This document shows, piece by piece, positions 55,714 to 64,000 of a stretch of DNA of 64,000 nt (position 1 is its first letter; the number at the start of each line of letters is the position of its first letter). Source of the stretch: Lactobacillus sp. PV034 (lineage in GTDB: Bacteria > Bacillota > Bacilli > Lactobacillales > Lactobacillaceae); contig NZ_CP041982.1 of NCBI RefSeq assembly GCF_014522305.1, positions 687,001 to 751,000 of the forward strand, in the 5' to 3' direction. The notes under the pieces are model-generated. The model was not told where the DNA came from and ran no database searches. It saw nothing but the letters and a program-made list of their open reading frames with translations. A program made the translations under genes and the position numbers.

Positions 55714-57002
55714 TGGTTCATCTCTCTTATCTGGCGATTCGCTTGCCTAATATTTTTGGTATAGCGATGATAACAAAAAATAACTTTTCCGGATTTATCA
55801 TCCATACTCCGACCAACTCTACCAGCGATCTGCACTAAACTTGGAGTAGTATAAATTTTATCATCCGCAGCCACGACTATTACTTGAACATGCGGAAAAG
55901 TTACTCCCCGCTCTAAGATGGTAGTAGTTAATAAAATATCAATCTTACTATCTCTAAATTGTTGTACTTTTTCTTGTCTCTCCTTATCTCCAGCATAGAC
56001 AGTAGCAATTCGTAATTTTGTACAAGCTTTCGCCAAAGTATTTTTGTAATCTTCTAATTCAGAAATTCTTGGAATAAAAATCAAGATTGGTTTATGCAGA
56101 AGCAATAAGTGGTTAATAGTATTCAATAATTTATAATTAATTTTTTTATTTTTGATAAAAGGTCTAAGATAAAATTGATTTTCTGGTACTGGCAATAATC
56201 CCCCATGAAATCTCCTATTCAAACGTGAATAATCAATCTTCCTATTCCGCACTTTTTCTAATAATTCGGGATCAGGAGTAGCAGTCAAATAAAATTGAAC
56301 ACCATTCTTTTTTACTGAAAATCTTGCTCCTGCCAAAAGCATTGGATTATTTACATAAGGAAATGAATCTACTTCATCTATAATTAAAAGATCAAAGCTC
56401 CGATAAAATTTTAATAATTGGTGTGTAGTACAAATGATAAATTGCTCATTTTGGGGTTCGCAAAATTCTTTACCATGATATTTTCCAATTGATACTGTTT
56501 TAAAAGCTTCGCAAAGTCGTGGATAGAGCTCGTTTACCACATCAATTCTTGGTGTTGCTAATCCCACCCTTAATCCCTGAATTAATGCAGCGTTAATTAC
56601 TTTAAATAGCATTTCAGTTTTTCCTGCTCCAGTTACGGCATGAACTAAATGGTCACGCTTATTTCTTAATGATAACTGCAATTTTTCCGATACTTTCTCC
56701 TGTTGATCAGTTAACTTTCCATGCCACGTTAAATAAGAATTTTTACTAAGCGGATAAACTCTCTTATTAATCTCTTTAAAACGAATTAGGTTATCAGTAC
56801 TATCAATCCGTCCTAAACCAATGCATTGACGACAATAAACGCATTTATCAGGTAAAATTCCTGATGCAACTTGGTGGCACCGCTGGCAAACACCATTCTG
56901 GATTGCCTTAACTTTAGTAGTTTGTTGCGGTATTGTATCATTATAGTTATCCATCACCCATTGTCGTCCATATAATTTTTCATAGTCTTTCAACTTTTTC
57001 AC
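55710..57002 (-). CDS. comFA: Competence ATPase/helicase ComFA
   Basis: About 430 residues if started at GTG 57002 (AAGGGATGAG directly upstream); a longer reading from GTG 57044 would overlap the divergent yigZ gene. Four-cysteine zinc motif (CQRCHQ, CVYCRQC), Walker A HAVTGAGKTEM, Walker B LLIIDEVDSFPY, and helicase motif VI QIAGRVGRSMDDKSG. It drives DNA import through ComEC. Pairs with comFC. Confidence 0.93.
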   Translation of the reverse strand: MKKLKDYEKLYGRQWVMDNYNDTIPQQTTKVKAIQNGVCQRCHQVASGILPDKCVYCRQCIGLGRIDSTDNLIRFKEINKRVYPLSKNSYLTWHGKLTDQQEKVSEKLQLSLRNKRDHLVHAVTGAGKTEMLFKVINAALIQGLRVGLATPRIDVVNELYPRLCEAFKTVSIGKYHGKEFCEPQNEQFIICTTHQLLKFYRSFDLLIIDEVDSFPYVNNPMLLAGARFSVKKNGVQFYLTATPDPELLEKVRNRKIDYSRLNRRFHGGLLPVPENQFYLRPFIKNKKINYKLLNTINHLLLLHKPILIFIPRISELEDYKNTLAKACTKLRIATVYAGDKERQEKVQQFRDSKIDILLTTTILERGVTFPHVQVIVVAADDKIYTTPSLVQIAGRVGRSMDDKSGKVIFCYHRYTKNIRQANRQIREMNQ

Positions 57003-57036
57003 CTCATCCCTTATTACGCTAAAAGGAGGCTTTATT

Positions 57037-57699
57037 TTGTCCACTAAAAATTCTTATCTTACTATTAAGGAAAATGGTAGCAACGAAATAATAATCAAGA
57101 AAAGCAAATTTATTTGTTCTATGGCAAGAACCAGTACCATTGACGAAGCTCAAGCTTTCATAAAGAAAATAAGTAAAAAGTATCATGATGCCACTCATAA
57201 TACTTATGCCTACACAATTGGAATAAACGATGACCAGGTTAAAGCAAGTGATAATGGTGAACCTGCAGGCACGGCAGGCGTACCTGAACTAAAGGCCTTG
57301 CAGCTGATGAAGTTAAAAAACGTAACTGCTGTAGTTACGCGATACTTTGGAGGAACAAAATTAGGATCTGGAGGATTAATTCGTGCTTATTCAAATTCAA
57401 TAATAAAAGCTGCAGAAACAATTGGAGTAGTACGATGTAGTTTGCAGCAAGAAATTAATTTTACCATTAGTTATTCACAAGTAGATTCTGTTAATAATTT
57501 ACTTAAGCAAAAAAATATTGCTATTATTAACCAGAACTATACAACTGCCGTCACTTATACAATTATGCTTGATCTTGAAGAAGTTGATCCATTTAAAGCA
57601 GAATTAATAGATTTTCTTTCAGGAAATGTTACCTTTACTTTGGGAGAAAAACGTTTTAATGAAACGTTACTCAAAACTAATAATCTTCATGAACAATAA
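57037..57699 (+). CDS. yigZ: YigZ/IMPACT-family protein
   Basis: 220 residues from TTG 57037, chosen for AAAGGAGG 6 nt upstream (57023-57030). N-terminal UPF0029 domain with KKSKFICSMA, HNTYAYTIG and DNGEPAGTAGVP, then VTRYFGGTKLGSGGL; a C-terminal DUF1949 half follows. Related to yeast IMPACT/YIH1; the bacterial role is unclear, perhaps translation or nucleotide-linked. Diverges from comFA. Confidence 0.92.
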   Translation: MSTKNSYLTIKENGSNEIIIKKSKFICSMARTSTIDEAQAFIKKISKKYHDATHNTYAYTIGINDDQVKASDNGEPAGTAGVPELKALQLMKLKNVTAVVTRYFGGTKLGSGGLIRAYSNSIIKAAETIGVVRCSLQQEINFTISYSQVDSVNNLLKQKNIAIINQNYTTAVTYTIMLDLEEVDPFKAELIDFLSGNVTFTLGEKRFNETLLKTNNLHEQ

Positions 57700-57728
57700 A
57701 AGACCTGAGCAAATGCTCAGGTCTTTTA
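57698..57728. terminator. Bidirectional terminator between yigZ and tagO
   Basis: Arms AAAAGACCTGAGC / GCTCAGGTCTTTT around AAAT overlap the yigZ stop and the tagO stop. Confidence 0.88.
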
Positions 57729-58844
57729 TTACTTCTTTTTATTATGATCTTTCACTTCAGGATCAGCTCGCATCATTTTATTAATATTTCTTTGTAAAAA
57801 ATGCAGCAATGGTTTAAATTTTTCACCTAATAATCCAATCGTTTCCACAAAGAGCTCTAGGGCAAATAATAACCCCAAAATTAAAGGCCATATTCCCCAA
57901 CTTGGAGCACTAATAAAAATTAATGAAACAAACGAAAATATTAATGAAATACCATAAATGGCTAAAACTGTCTGTCGATGCGACAATCCCATTTTCATTA
58001 ATTGGTGGTGCAAATGATGCTTATCAGCTGCAGAAATTGGTTTTTTATTCAATTTTCTTCGTATCATTGCATAAACAGTATCAGTAATTGGCACTCCTAA
58101 AATAATTATTGGAACAAGCATTGAAATAAACGTAACATTTTTCAATCCTTTAACTGAGAGAATTGAAATCATAAAACCGATATAAAGTGCCCCTGTATCC
58201 CCTAAAAATATTTTCGCAGGATGAAAATTATACGGTAAAAAACCAACTAAGCAGCATGCCAACATAACACACATCAAAGGAACATAATGTTGCCAAGTAT
58301 GTAAAAAGAAATATCCTACAATTCCCATAGTTATGAGTGAGATCATTGAAACACCCGTAGCCAGGCCATCTAACCCATCAATTAAATTAACAGCGTTAGT
58401 CAGTGCTAAAATCCAAAATACTGTTATTGGCAAACTCCACCAGCCAAGTTGGATCCTTCCGAACCACGGTAAAGAAATTTCATTCATTTTTATTCCTGCT
58501 AAAAAATAAATTACTAAAGCTGCTAAAAGAATACCAAACATCTTTTGTTTAGGTTTTAATTCATTAATATCATCGATAAGTCCAGTCAAAATAATAATAC
58601 TGGCAGCAAGCAATATCGAAAAAAGTTCATGAGTTGGAAATTTATCACGCAAAAGAATAAAAGTTCCAATATTAAAAGCAATAAAAATACCCAATCCCCC
58701 AATTGTAGGCATTGGACGTTTATTAACACGACGAACATTTGGATTGTCCACAGCACCTAAGACAAATGCTAATTTTCGTATAAATGGTGTAATTGCTGCT
58801 GAGATAATTACAAGTAAAAATAATTTAACAATTGTTTGAAACAT
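57729..58844 (-). CDS. tagO: Undecaprenyl-phosphate GlcNAc-1-phosphate transferase
   Basis: 371 residues with about eleven membrane helices. MraY/WecA-family motifs: DD pair in GLIDDINELKPKQ (near 90), NAVNLIDGLDGLATG (near 151) and FLGDTGALYIGF (near 212), plus the C-terminal HHLHHQLMKMG loop (HxxHH, near 272). It starts wall teichoic acid or other undecaprenyl-linked polymer synthesis. Single gene in this window; no tag cluster adjacent. Confidence 0.93.
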   Translation of the reverse strand: MFQTIVKLFLLVIISAAITPFIRKLAFVLGAVDNPNVRRVNKRPMPTIGGLGIFIAFNIGTFILLRDKFPTHELFSILLAASIIILTGLIDDINELKPKQKMFGILLAALVIYFLAGIKMNEISLPWFGRIQLGWWSLPITVFWILALTNAVNLIDGLDGLATGVSMISLITMGIVGYFFLHTWQHYVPLMCVMLACCLVGFLPYNFHPAKIFLGDTGALYIGFMISILSVKGLKNVTFISMLVPIIILGVPITDTVYAMIRRKLNKKPISAADKHHLHHQLMKMGLSHRQTVLAIYGISLIFSFVSLIFISAPSWGIWPLILGLLFALELFVETIGLLGEKFKPLLHFLQRNINKMMRADPEVKDHNKKK

Positions 58845-58926
58845 AATTTGCTACTTTCTTAAACATCTTTTTTTATTATACAAAGAGCGTTCAACAAACA
58901 CAATAAAGTCTAGATAATTACTTCAC

Positions 58927-58961
58927 AAAAAAAGTACTAAGCTATTTTACTTAGTACTTTT
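58927..58961 (-). terminator. Terminator after rny
   Basis: Arms AAAAAGTACTAAG / CTTAGTACTTTTT around CTATTTTA, directly beyond the rny stop. Confidence 0.88.
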
Positions 58962-58965
58962 TAGG

Positions 58966-60597
58966 TTATTTGGCTATCGCTACAGCCCGTTTTTCACGAA
59001 TCACAGTAACTTTAATGTTACCTGGATATTCCATATTAGCTTCAATTTGTTTCTTTATTTCTCTTGCCAAAATAATAGTTCGAGCATCAGATATTTTATC
59101 TGGCTCAACCATTACTCGAATTTCACGTCCCGCTTGAATTGCGTATGCCTGGCTTACACCTTGATGGCCTTTAGCAATGGTTTCAAGTTCTTCTAAACGT
59201 TTAACATAGTTTTCAAGAGATTCACTTCTTGCTCCTGGACGAGCAGAAGAAATTGTATCAGCTGCTACAACCAATTCTGCAATAAATGATAATTTCGGCA
59301 CATCATCATGATGGGCTGCAATTGCATTTATAACAACATCAGATTCATGATATTTACGGGCTAGCTCTACACCAATCTCAACATGAGAGCCTTCGATTTC
59401 GTGATCGATCGACTTTCCAATATCGTGTAATAATCCCGCGCGTACGGCTATTTTTTCATCTAATCCAAGTTCAGCTGCCATTACACCAGTTAATTTACCA
59501 ACTTCAATTGAGTGGGCAAGAACATTTTGTCCATATGAAGTTCTGTATTTCAAACGGCCTAAAAGTTTTACAAGTTCAGGATGCATCTTATGAATACCAA
59601 GTTCCATTAAGGCACTTTCTCCTGCTTCATAAATGTCATCATTTACTTCTTTTCTTGCTTTATCAACCATCTCTTCAATTCGAGCTGGATGAATCCGTCC
59701 ATCTTTAATTAGACGTTCCAATGCTCTTTTTGCAACTTCACGTCTAATTGGATCAAAACCACTTAACACAACAACATCTGGTGTATCATCAATGATAAGA
59801 TCAACCCCTGTTAAGGCCTCAAATGAGCGAATATTGCGACCCTCTCGCCCAATTATTCGTCCCTTCATATCATCATTTGGTAAATTTACAACAGCAACAG
59901 TTTTTTCTGATACGGTATCAGCTGCACTACTTTGAATAGCATCGATAATTACTTTCTGAGCAAAACGATCAGCCTTTGCTTTAACCTCTTCATTACTTTC
60001 TTTAATTAATTCTGCTCTTTCTGTAATTAATTGATCAGATAAGTTATCAAGGATAATTTTTTTTGCTTCAGCCTGACTTAGCTTTCCTACCTCATATAAC
60101 TTTTCTTGTCGTTGTGCTATTAAGTCTTCGGCTTGCTGTTCCCTTTCAGAAACCTTTACTTGCAATTGCTTAACTTGTTGTTCTTTTTGTGTGAGTTTAG
60201 CATCTTTTTGATCTAATAAATTGTCTTTACGATCAATTGCATCTTCACGTTGCAATAAGCGGTTTTCTTGCTTAGAAATTTCTTGTCTTCGCTCATTCAA
60301 TTCGGTATCGATTCGTTCTCGATATTTATGAATTTGTTCTTGAGCTTCCAAAATTTTTTCTTTTTTAGTGTCTTCTGCATTTTTTTTCAATGATGACGCC
60401 ATTTGTTCTTGGCGCGTCACTTCTTTTTGTGCAGCTTCTACTTTAGCTTGAGCAGCTGCAATTATATGATCTGCATCTTTTTGTGCATTTTTTACAGCTT
60501 TTTCCCATTTATTCTTACGAATAGAATAGCCAATAAAACCACCGATCAGAATTGAAACAATAGCGACAGCACAGGATGTTAAAATTATATTTATCAT
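58966..60597 (-). CDS. rny: Ribonuclease Y
   Basis: 543 residues. One N-terminal membrane helix (about 4-24), a long Glu/Lys/Gln-rich coiled coil (about 30-190), KH domain [15 protein letters not shown] (near 236) and HD domain with [12 protein letters not shown] and [12 protein letters not shown] (near 385). It starts bulk mRNA decay at the membrane. Follows recA after a terminator, order typical of Firmicutes. Confidence 0.97.
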   Translation of the reverse strand: MINIILTSCAVAIVSILIGGFIGYSIRKNKWEKAVKNAQKDADHIIAAAQAKVEAAQKEVTRQEQMASSLKKNAEDTKKEKILEAQEQIHKYRERIDTELNERRQEISKQENRLLQREDAIDRKDNLLDQKDAKLTQKEQQVKQLQVKVSEREQQAEDLIAQRQEKLYEVGKLSQAEAKKIILDNLSDQLITERAELIKESNEEVKAKADRFAQKVIIDAIQSSAADTVSEKTVAVVNLPNDDMKGRIIGREGRNIRSFEALTGVDLIIDDTPDVVVLSGFDPIRREVAKRALERLIKDGRIHPARIEEMVDKARKEVNDDIYEAGESALMELGIHKMHPELVKLLGRLKYRTSYGQNVLAHSIEVGKLTGVMAAELGLDEKIAVRAGLLHDIGKSIDHEIEGSHVEIGVELARKYHESDVVINAIAAHHDDVPKLSFIAELVVAADTISSARPGARSESLENYVKRLEELETIAKGHQGVSQAYAIQAGREIRVMVEPDKISDARTIILAREIKKQIEANMEYPGNIKVTVIREKRAVAIAK

Positions 60598-60675
60598 ATT
60601 TACTATCGCCTTTTTTAATTAGAATTATTCACACAATAATAATAATAAGAGTCAAAGCAAATAAAGTCAATTAAA

Positions 60676-60709
60676 CAAAAATAGATCCTAGATTAAATTC
60701 CAAGATCTA
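60676..60709 (-). terminator. Terminator after recA
   Basis: Arms TAGATCTTGGA / TCTAGGATCTA (paired with G-U) around ATTTAA, followed by TTTTTG on the minus strand. Confidence 0.7.
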
Positions 60710-60720
60710 AATTAATTTGA

Positions 60721-61791
60721 CTATTCTGTTTTATCTTTTTCGGCTTTACTCGCCTTATCCTTTTCATCAGCAGCTTTACTATCTTGATCAACCGAATCTT
60801 CATCCATACCATAAGCTGCTCTGACCTTTTTCATTACTTCATCATATACATCTGGATGATCTGCAAGATACTGCTTAGCATTTTCTCTACCTTGACCAAT
60901 ACGATCATCTCCATACGAATACCATGATCCAGCTTTATTAATAATATCCTTATCAGCCGCCATATCAATTAGCTCACCAGTTTGTGATACTCCATGTCCA
61001 TACATAATATCAACTTCTGCGACTTTAAATGGAGGTGCAACTTTATTTTTTACAACTTTTAGTTTAACGCGGTTACCAATTACATCCGTTCCTTGTTTAA
61101 TTTGCTCTGCTCTTCTAACTTCAAGACGAATAGTAGAGTAAAATTTCAAAGCCCGTCCACCTGGAGTGGTTTCTGGATTTCCAAACATTACACCAACTTT
61201 TTCACGTATTTGGTTAATAAATAGTGCAATAGTTTTTGTTTTAGAGATTGTACCAGATAATTTTCTTAAAGCTTGACTCATTAGACGAGCCTGTAATCCG
61301 ACATGAGAATCCCCCATATCTCCTTCAATTTCTGCTCGAGGAACCAATGCAGCAACTGAATCCACAACTACAATATCAATTGCACCACTTGATATCAAAG
61401 TATCAGCAATTTCTAATCCTTCTTCTCCTGTGTTAGGTTGTGAAAGAATTAAAGAATCAATATCAACTCCTAGTGCTTCTGCATAAGCTGGATCCATCGC
61501 ATTTTCTGCATCAATATATGCTGCAGTTCCTCCACGTTTTTGTACTTCAGCAACTGCATGTAAAGCCACAGTAGTCTTACCAGAACTTTCAGGCCCATAA
61601 ATTTCAACAATTCTGCCGCGAGGATAACCTCCTACCCCGAGTGCAGCATCAAGCGCTAAAGAGCCACTTGGTACAGTAGAAATTTGCGTATCAGCTTTTG
61701 CACCCATTCGCATAACTGCGCCCTTACCAAAATTCTTTTCAATTTTTTTAAGTGCAGCATCTAAAGCCGCTTGTTTTTCATCTTTAGCCAA
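60721..61791 (-). CDS. recA: Recombinase RecA
   Basis: 356 residues from TTG 61791 with AAGGAGGAC upstream. Walker [10 protein letters not shown] (near 66-74), Walker [12 protein letters not shown] (near 139), loop L2 [22 protein letters not shown] (parts near 194) and an acidic/basic C-terminal tail ([15 protein letters not shown]). Drives strand exchange, LexA cleavage and uptake of transforming DNA. A perfect LexA box lies upstream. Confidence 0.98.
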   Translation of the reverse strand: MAKDEKQAALDAALKKIEKNFGKGAVMRMGAKADTQISTVPSGSLALDAALGVGGYPRGRIVEIYGPESSGKTTVALHAVAEVQKRGGTAAYIDAENAMDPAYAEALGVDIDSLILSQPNTGEEGLEIADTLISSGAIDIVVVDSVAALVPRAEIEGDMGDSHVGLQARLMSQALRKLSGTISKTKTIALFINQIREKVGVMFGNPETTPGGRALKFYSTIRLEVRRAEQIKQGTDVIGNRVKLKVVKNKVAPPFKVAEVDIMYGHGVSQTGELIDMAADKDIINKAGSWYSYGDDRIGQGRENAKQYLADHPDVYDEVMKKVRAAYGMDEDSVDQDSKAADEKDKASKAEKDKTE

Positions 61792-61818
61792 TTTAGTCCT
61801 CCTTAATTTACTTCTCTA

Positions 61819-61848
61819 ATTATACTTGGTTTTCATGATAAAAATCAA
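61819..61848 (-). promoter_or_regulatory. Promoter of recA
   Basis: TTGATT (61843-61848), 18-bp spacer and TATAAT (61819-61824), about 28 nt upstream of the TTG start. Confidence 0.75.
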
Positions 61849-61857
61849 GATAAAAAG

Positions 61858-61871
61858 CGAACAAATGTTTC
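61858..61871 (-). promoter_or_regulatory. LexA (SOS) box of recA
   Basis: CGAACAAATGTTTC on the plus strand matches the Bacillus consensus CGAACRNRYGTTYC at every position, 9 bp upstream of the recA -35. Confidence 0.88.
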
Positions 61872-61920
61872 GTGTTTATTTTCTCTAACTTTTATTACGC
61901 TAAATTTTCTTATTCCAACC

Positions 61921-61951
61921 AAAAAAGAAGTCGAAAATTCGACTTCTTTTT
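61921..61951 (-). terminator. Terminator after pgsA
   Basis: Perfect palindrome with arms AAAAAGAAGTCGAAA / TTTCGACTTCTTTTT-like sequence (core GAAGTCGAAAATTCGACTTC), just past the pgsA stop. Confidence 0.88.
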
Positions 61952-61954
61952 AAA

Positions 61955-62530
61955 TTACATTGAACCCTTAAAAATATCCCAAGAACTATGGAAATAATCC
62001 CATCCTGAATAAATAGTAAAAATTAGTGCAATGTATAGTAAAATTGTTCCAATATAGAAAAAGTTTCCAACGAGTAAAAAAATAATTGCTAGCATTTGAC
62101 AGGTAGTCTTAATTTTTCCTGGCATTTTAGCTGCTATAACTTCACCATTATTTTCCACTACTATCTCGCGTAAACCACTAACTGCTAATTCCCGACAAAC
62201 TATAATAGCAATTACCCAGGCTGGAGCTTGCCAACTTGAATTAGAATACAAATATACTAAAAATACAAATGCTGTCATAGTAAGCATTTTGTCTGCAATA
62301 GGATCAGCAAATTTACCGAAATTTGTAACCAAATTTCTTGCACGTGCTATATGGCCATCTAGCCAATCTGTAAATGAGGCTAAGGCAAAGACAACAGCAG
62401 CAATTACCCAACTCCAAGTTAAGTGCCATTGCCCAACATCTATTCCTGCATGACCACCAAAAATAATAATTAGCATAAAAACAGGAATTAATATAATTCT
62501 AAATACAGTTAATTTATTTGGTAAATTCAT
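61955..62530 (-). CDS. pgsA: CDP-diacylglycerol-glycerol-3-phosphate 3-phosphatidyltransferase
   Basis: 191 residues with about five membrane helices and the full CDP-alcohol phosphotransferase motif D-G-x2-A-R-x8-G-x3-D-x3-D (DWLDGHIARARNLVTNFGKFADPIADK in parts, near 55-81). It makes phosphatidylglycerol phosphate. Its ATG overlaps the rodZ stop as TAATG. Ends in a strong terminator before the recA promoter. Confidence 0.96.
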   Translation of the reverse strand: MNLPNKLTVFRIILIPVFMLIIIFGGHAGIDVGQWHLTWSWVIAAVVFALASFTDWLDGHIARARNLVTNFGKFADPIADKMLTMTAFVFLVYLYSNSSWQAPAWVIAIIVCRELAVSGLREIVVENNGEVIAAKMPGKIKTTCQMLAIIFLLVGNFFYIGTILLYIALIFTIYSGWDYFHSSWDIFKGSM

Positions 62531-63648
62531 TATTGGTTCGTTTTGCCTCCAGCATTAGTTTGCGTTTGTCCACTACTTTGATTACTTTGACTTGCTTGTT
62601 CTGTAGTTGAGCTTGATGGTTGTGTTTGTTGTGATTGAACTGGCTGTCTTGTTTGTGATTCTCTAGTTGATGCACTATTTTGATTACTACTACTTTGAGT
62701 AGTTTGACTATTTTGGCTCACATTAGAATTACTAGTAGTATTATTAGAACTACTATATTGATTATAGCTACTATTAGTTTGAGTATTTGCAGAATTTTGA
62801 CTAGTATCAGCAGTTCTAAAAATAAAGTTAATTGTCATCGAAGCAGCTGGATTAGTCTCATCCTGAGCTTTAACTCTCTTACCATCTAAAGTCAATTTGG
62901 TAGATTGAGTATTACTAAAGAGAACCGATACATTTTGTACATCTTTAGCTAAGCGAATAGTATGGGAATCATTACTACGAAGAGTACCTTGCCAAACTAC
63001 ACTACCATTAACCATAACTTGTGCATATGTTGATGTAGCGCCAGTAGCAAGTTTTAGATCACGATTACGTGCTTTACTCCAGTCTCGTACTCGATAAGTA
63101 TTATTACCTAAACTTTCAAGTCTAATCTTTGAAGTTGAGGTACTCTTTTTAGGTGTCTTCTTCGACTTCTTGGGTGACTCTGAAGATGAAGAAACCGTGA
63201 CATTATTTGCTTGATTTGCAGATTGTTGATTTGCAGTACCAGTGAAGAAATGGCTATAAAGCAAATAAACTACAAAAATCACTAAGAAAATTCCAATAAT
63301 TGCAGCTGCTTTTGGAAGATAAGCACGCCATAAGCCCTTTTTATTATTGGTTGTACGGCGTACTTCTTCACGCTTATTATCAATAGAATTTTCTACATAT
63401 TCTTCTGGTTTTGATTCAGGTACATCGGCGTGTAAATCATTTAATAATTCATTTCCGTTTAAACCGACTACTTGAGCATATTGTTTAATAAATGCACGTG
63501 CATAAAAATCACCAGGAAGTTGATCAAAATCATTATTTTCTAAGGCTTCAAGATAACGATATTGAATCTTAGTAATTTTTTCAATATCTTTAAGCGACAT
63601 TCCCTTTTCTTCTCTTGCTTTACGAAGTTTATCACCAATATCAGACAT
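62530..63648 (-). CDS. rodZ: RodZ-like morphology protein with long Ser/Gln/Asn tail
   Basis: 372 residues. N-terminal Xre-like HTH (LRKAREEKGMSLKDIEKITKIQ, parts within 8-70), one membrane helix (about 112-132), a Ser/Lys linker, an extracytoplasmic DUF4115 domain (about 177-278) and a low-complexity tail (about 280-372) rich in Ser, Gln, Asn and Thr. RodZ links MreB-type elongation to the wall. The tail is long for the family and would be outside the cell. Order rodZ-pgsA-recA is conserved in Firmicutes. Confidence 0.9.
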   Translation of the reverse strand: MSDIGDKLRKAREEKGMSLKDIEKITKIQYRYLEALENNDFDQLPGDFYARAFIKQYAQVVGLNGNELLNDLHADVPESKPEEYVENSIDNKREEVRRTTNNKKGLWRAYLPKAAAIIGIFLVIFVVYLLYSHFFTGTANQQSANQANNVTVSSSSESPKKSKKTPKKSTSTSKIRLESLGNNTYRVRDWSKARNRDLKLATGATSTYAQVMVNGSVVWQGTLRSNDSHTIRLAKDVQNVSVLFSNTQSTKLTLDGKRVKAQDETNPAASMTINFIFRTADTSQNSANTQTNSSYNQYSSSNNTTSNSNVSQNSQTTQSSSNQNSASTRESQTRQPVQSQQTQPSSSTTEQASQSNQSSGQTQTNAGGKTNQ

Positions 63649-63703
63649 AATAACCTCTCAATTCTCGTAATTTACTTAGAGTATAACAAATTTTGCGCTT
63701 TGA

Positions 63704-64000
63704 TTAAACAAGCCAGCCACCATCAATGTAAATCGTTTGACCAGTAAGATAATCTGCCTGAGGAGAAAGCAAATTTTTTACCCAAAACGAAATATCTCTA
63801 GGTACTGCTAATCGATTAACTGGAATTTCATCTTTAACTTCTTCTATAACATCTGCAGAAAAAATTTCATTCATTGGTGTGTCTACTGCCCCTGGAGCTA
63901 GAACATTTACCGTTAAATTATTCATGGCCACCTCACGTGCATATGCCTGGACAAATCGAGAAATTCCACTCTTACTTGCACTGTATACACTTTCCAAGGC
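63704..64000 (-). CDS. SDR-family oxidoreductase, C-terminal part (YmfI-like)
   Basis: About 98 C-terminal residues lie in the window; the rest is beyond the right edge. The catalytic Y-x3-K is in VYSASKSGISRFVQAYARE, followed by VNVLAPGAVDTPM and YLTGQTIYIDGGWLV, the FabG-type dehydrogenase end. Position directly before rodZ-pgsA matches YmfI, a 3-oxoacyl-ACP reductase-like protein of unsure substrate. The gap to rodZ is 55 nt. Confidence 0.85.
   Translation of the reverse strand, partial: ALESVYSASKSGISRFVQAYAREVAMNNLTVNVLAPGAVDTPMNEIFSADVIEEVKDEIPVNRLAVPRDISFWVKNLLSPQADYLTGQTIYIDGGWLV

Overview
This is a low-GC Firmicutes chromosome segment. Glycolytic genes under CggR, a 27-residue-spaced CIRCE site, an SD-driven prfB frameshift and the comG/comF competence genes point to Lactobacillus. 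The L. gasseri/L. johnsonii group is the best guess, inferred from gene order and protein character, with no database search. Nearly the whole window is core housekeeping sequence. The only mobile DNA seen is one intact IS3-family element. No CRISPR, prophage, toxin or defence island was found.

Layout from left to right. 1-1600: a DUF3737 gene behind a MerR-type promoter, then tmRNA. 1595-7442 (minus strand): a comGA-GB-GC-GD-GE-GF-GG pseudopilus operon running into a YtxK-like methyltransferase and ackA. 7600-11500: a cysteine-free UDG-like protein, yebC, a VanZ-like gene, a Trp-rich small membrane protein and a DUF4097 protein. 11552-13053: an IS3/IS150-type element sitting inside the loop of the terminator between the DUF4097 gene and the tandem crcB genes. 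13900-20100: glmS, then cdaA-cdaR-glmM (c-di-AMP and amino-sugar supply) and murB. 20200-25000: an exonuclease, tsaE-pta, ung, an unknown gene facing a TetR regulator, and a GNAT acetyltransferase.

25000-33850 (minus strand): cggR-gap-pgk-tpiA-eno, followed by secG, rnr and smpB. The cggR promoter carries two 22-bp-phased operator copies. 33980-36400: tRNA-Arg(CCG), an APC permease and clpP with a CIRCE site. 36457-44902: whiA-yvcK-rapZ, an HdeD-like gene and uvrB-uvrA behind a LexA box. 45000-55000: pgm, trxB-gpsA-lgt-hprK, prfB, secA, and hpf with a consensus cre site over its promoter. 55030-64000: comFC-comFA diverging from yigZ, then tagO, rny, recA with a perfect LexA box, pgsA, rodZ and a truncated SDR gene.

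Several systems connect. CcpA/HPr control appears through hprK and the cre at hpf. SOS control appears at recA and uvrBA. DNA-uptake genes (comG, comFA/FC, recA) all look intact. Cell-wall precursor genes (glmS, glmM, murB, tagO) cluster with c-di-AMP synthesis. The less ordinary signals are regulatory: a terminator split by an insertion sequence, an RBS-masking hairpin in that insertion sequence, repeated TTGGT operators before glmS, and a terminator lying inside the apparent SOS leader of uvrB.
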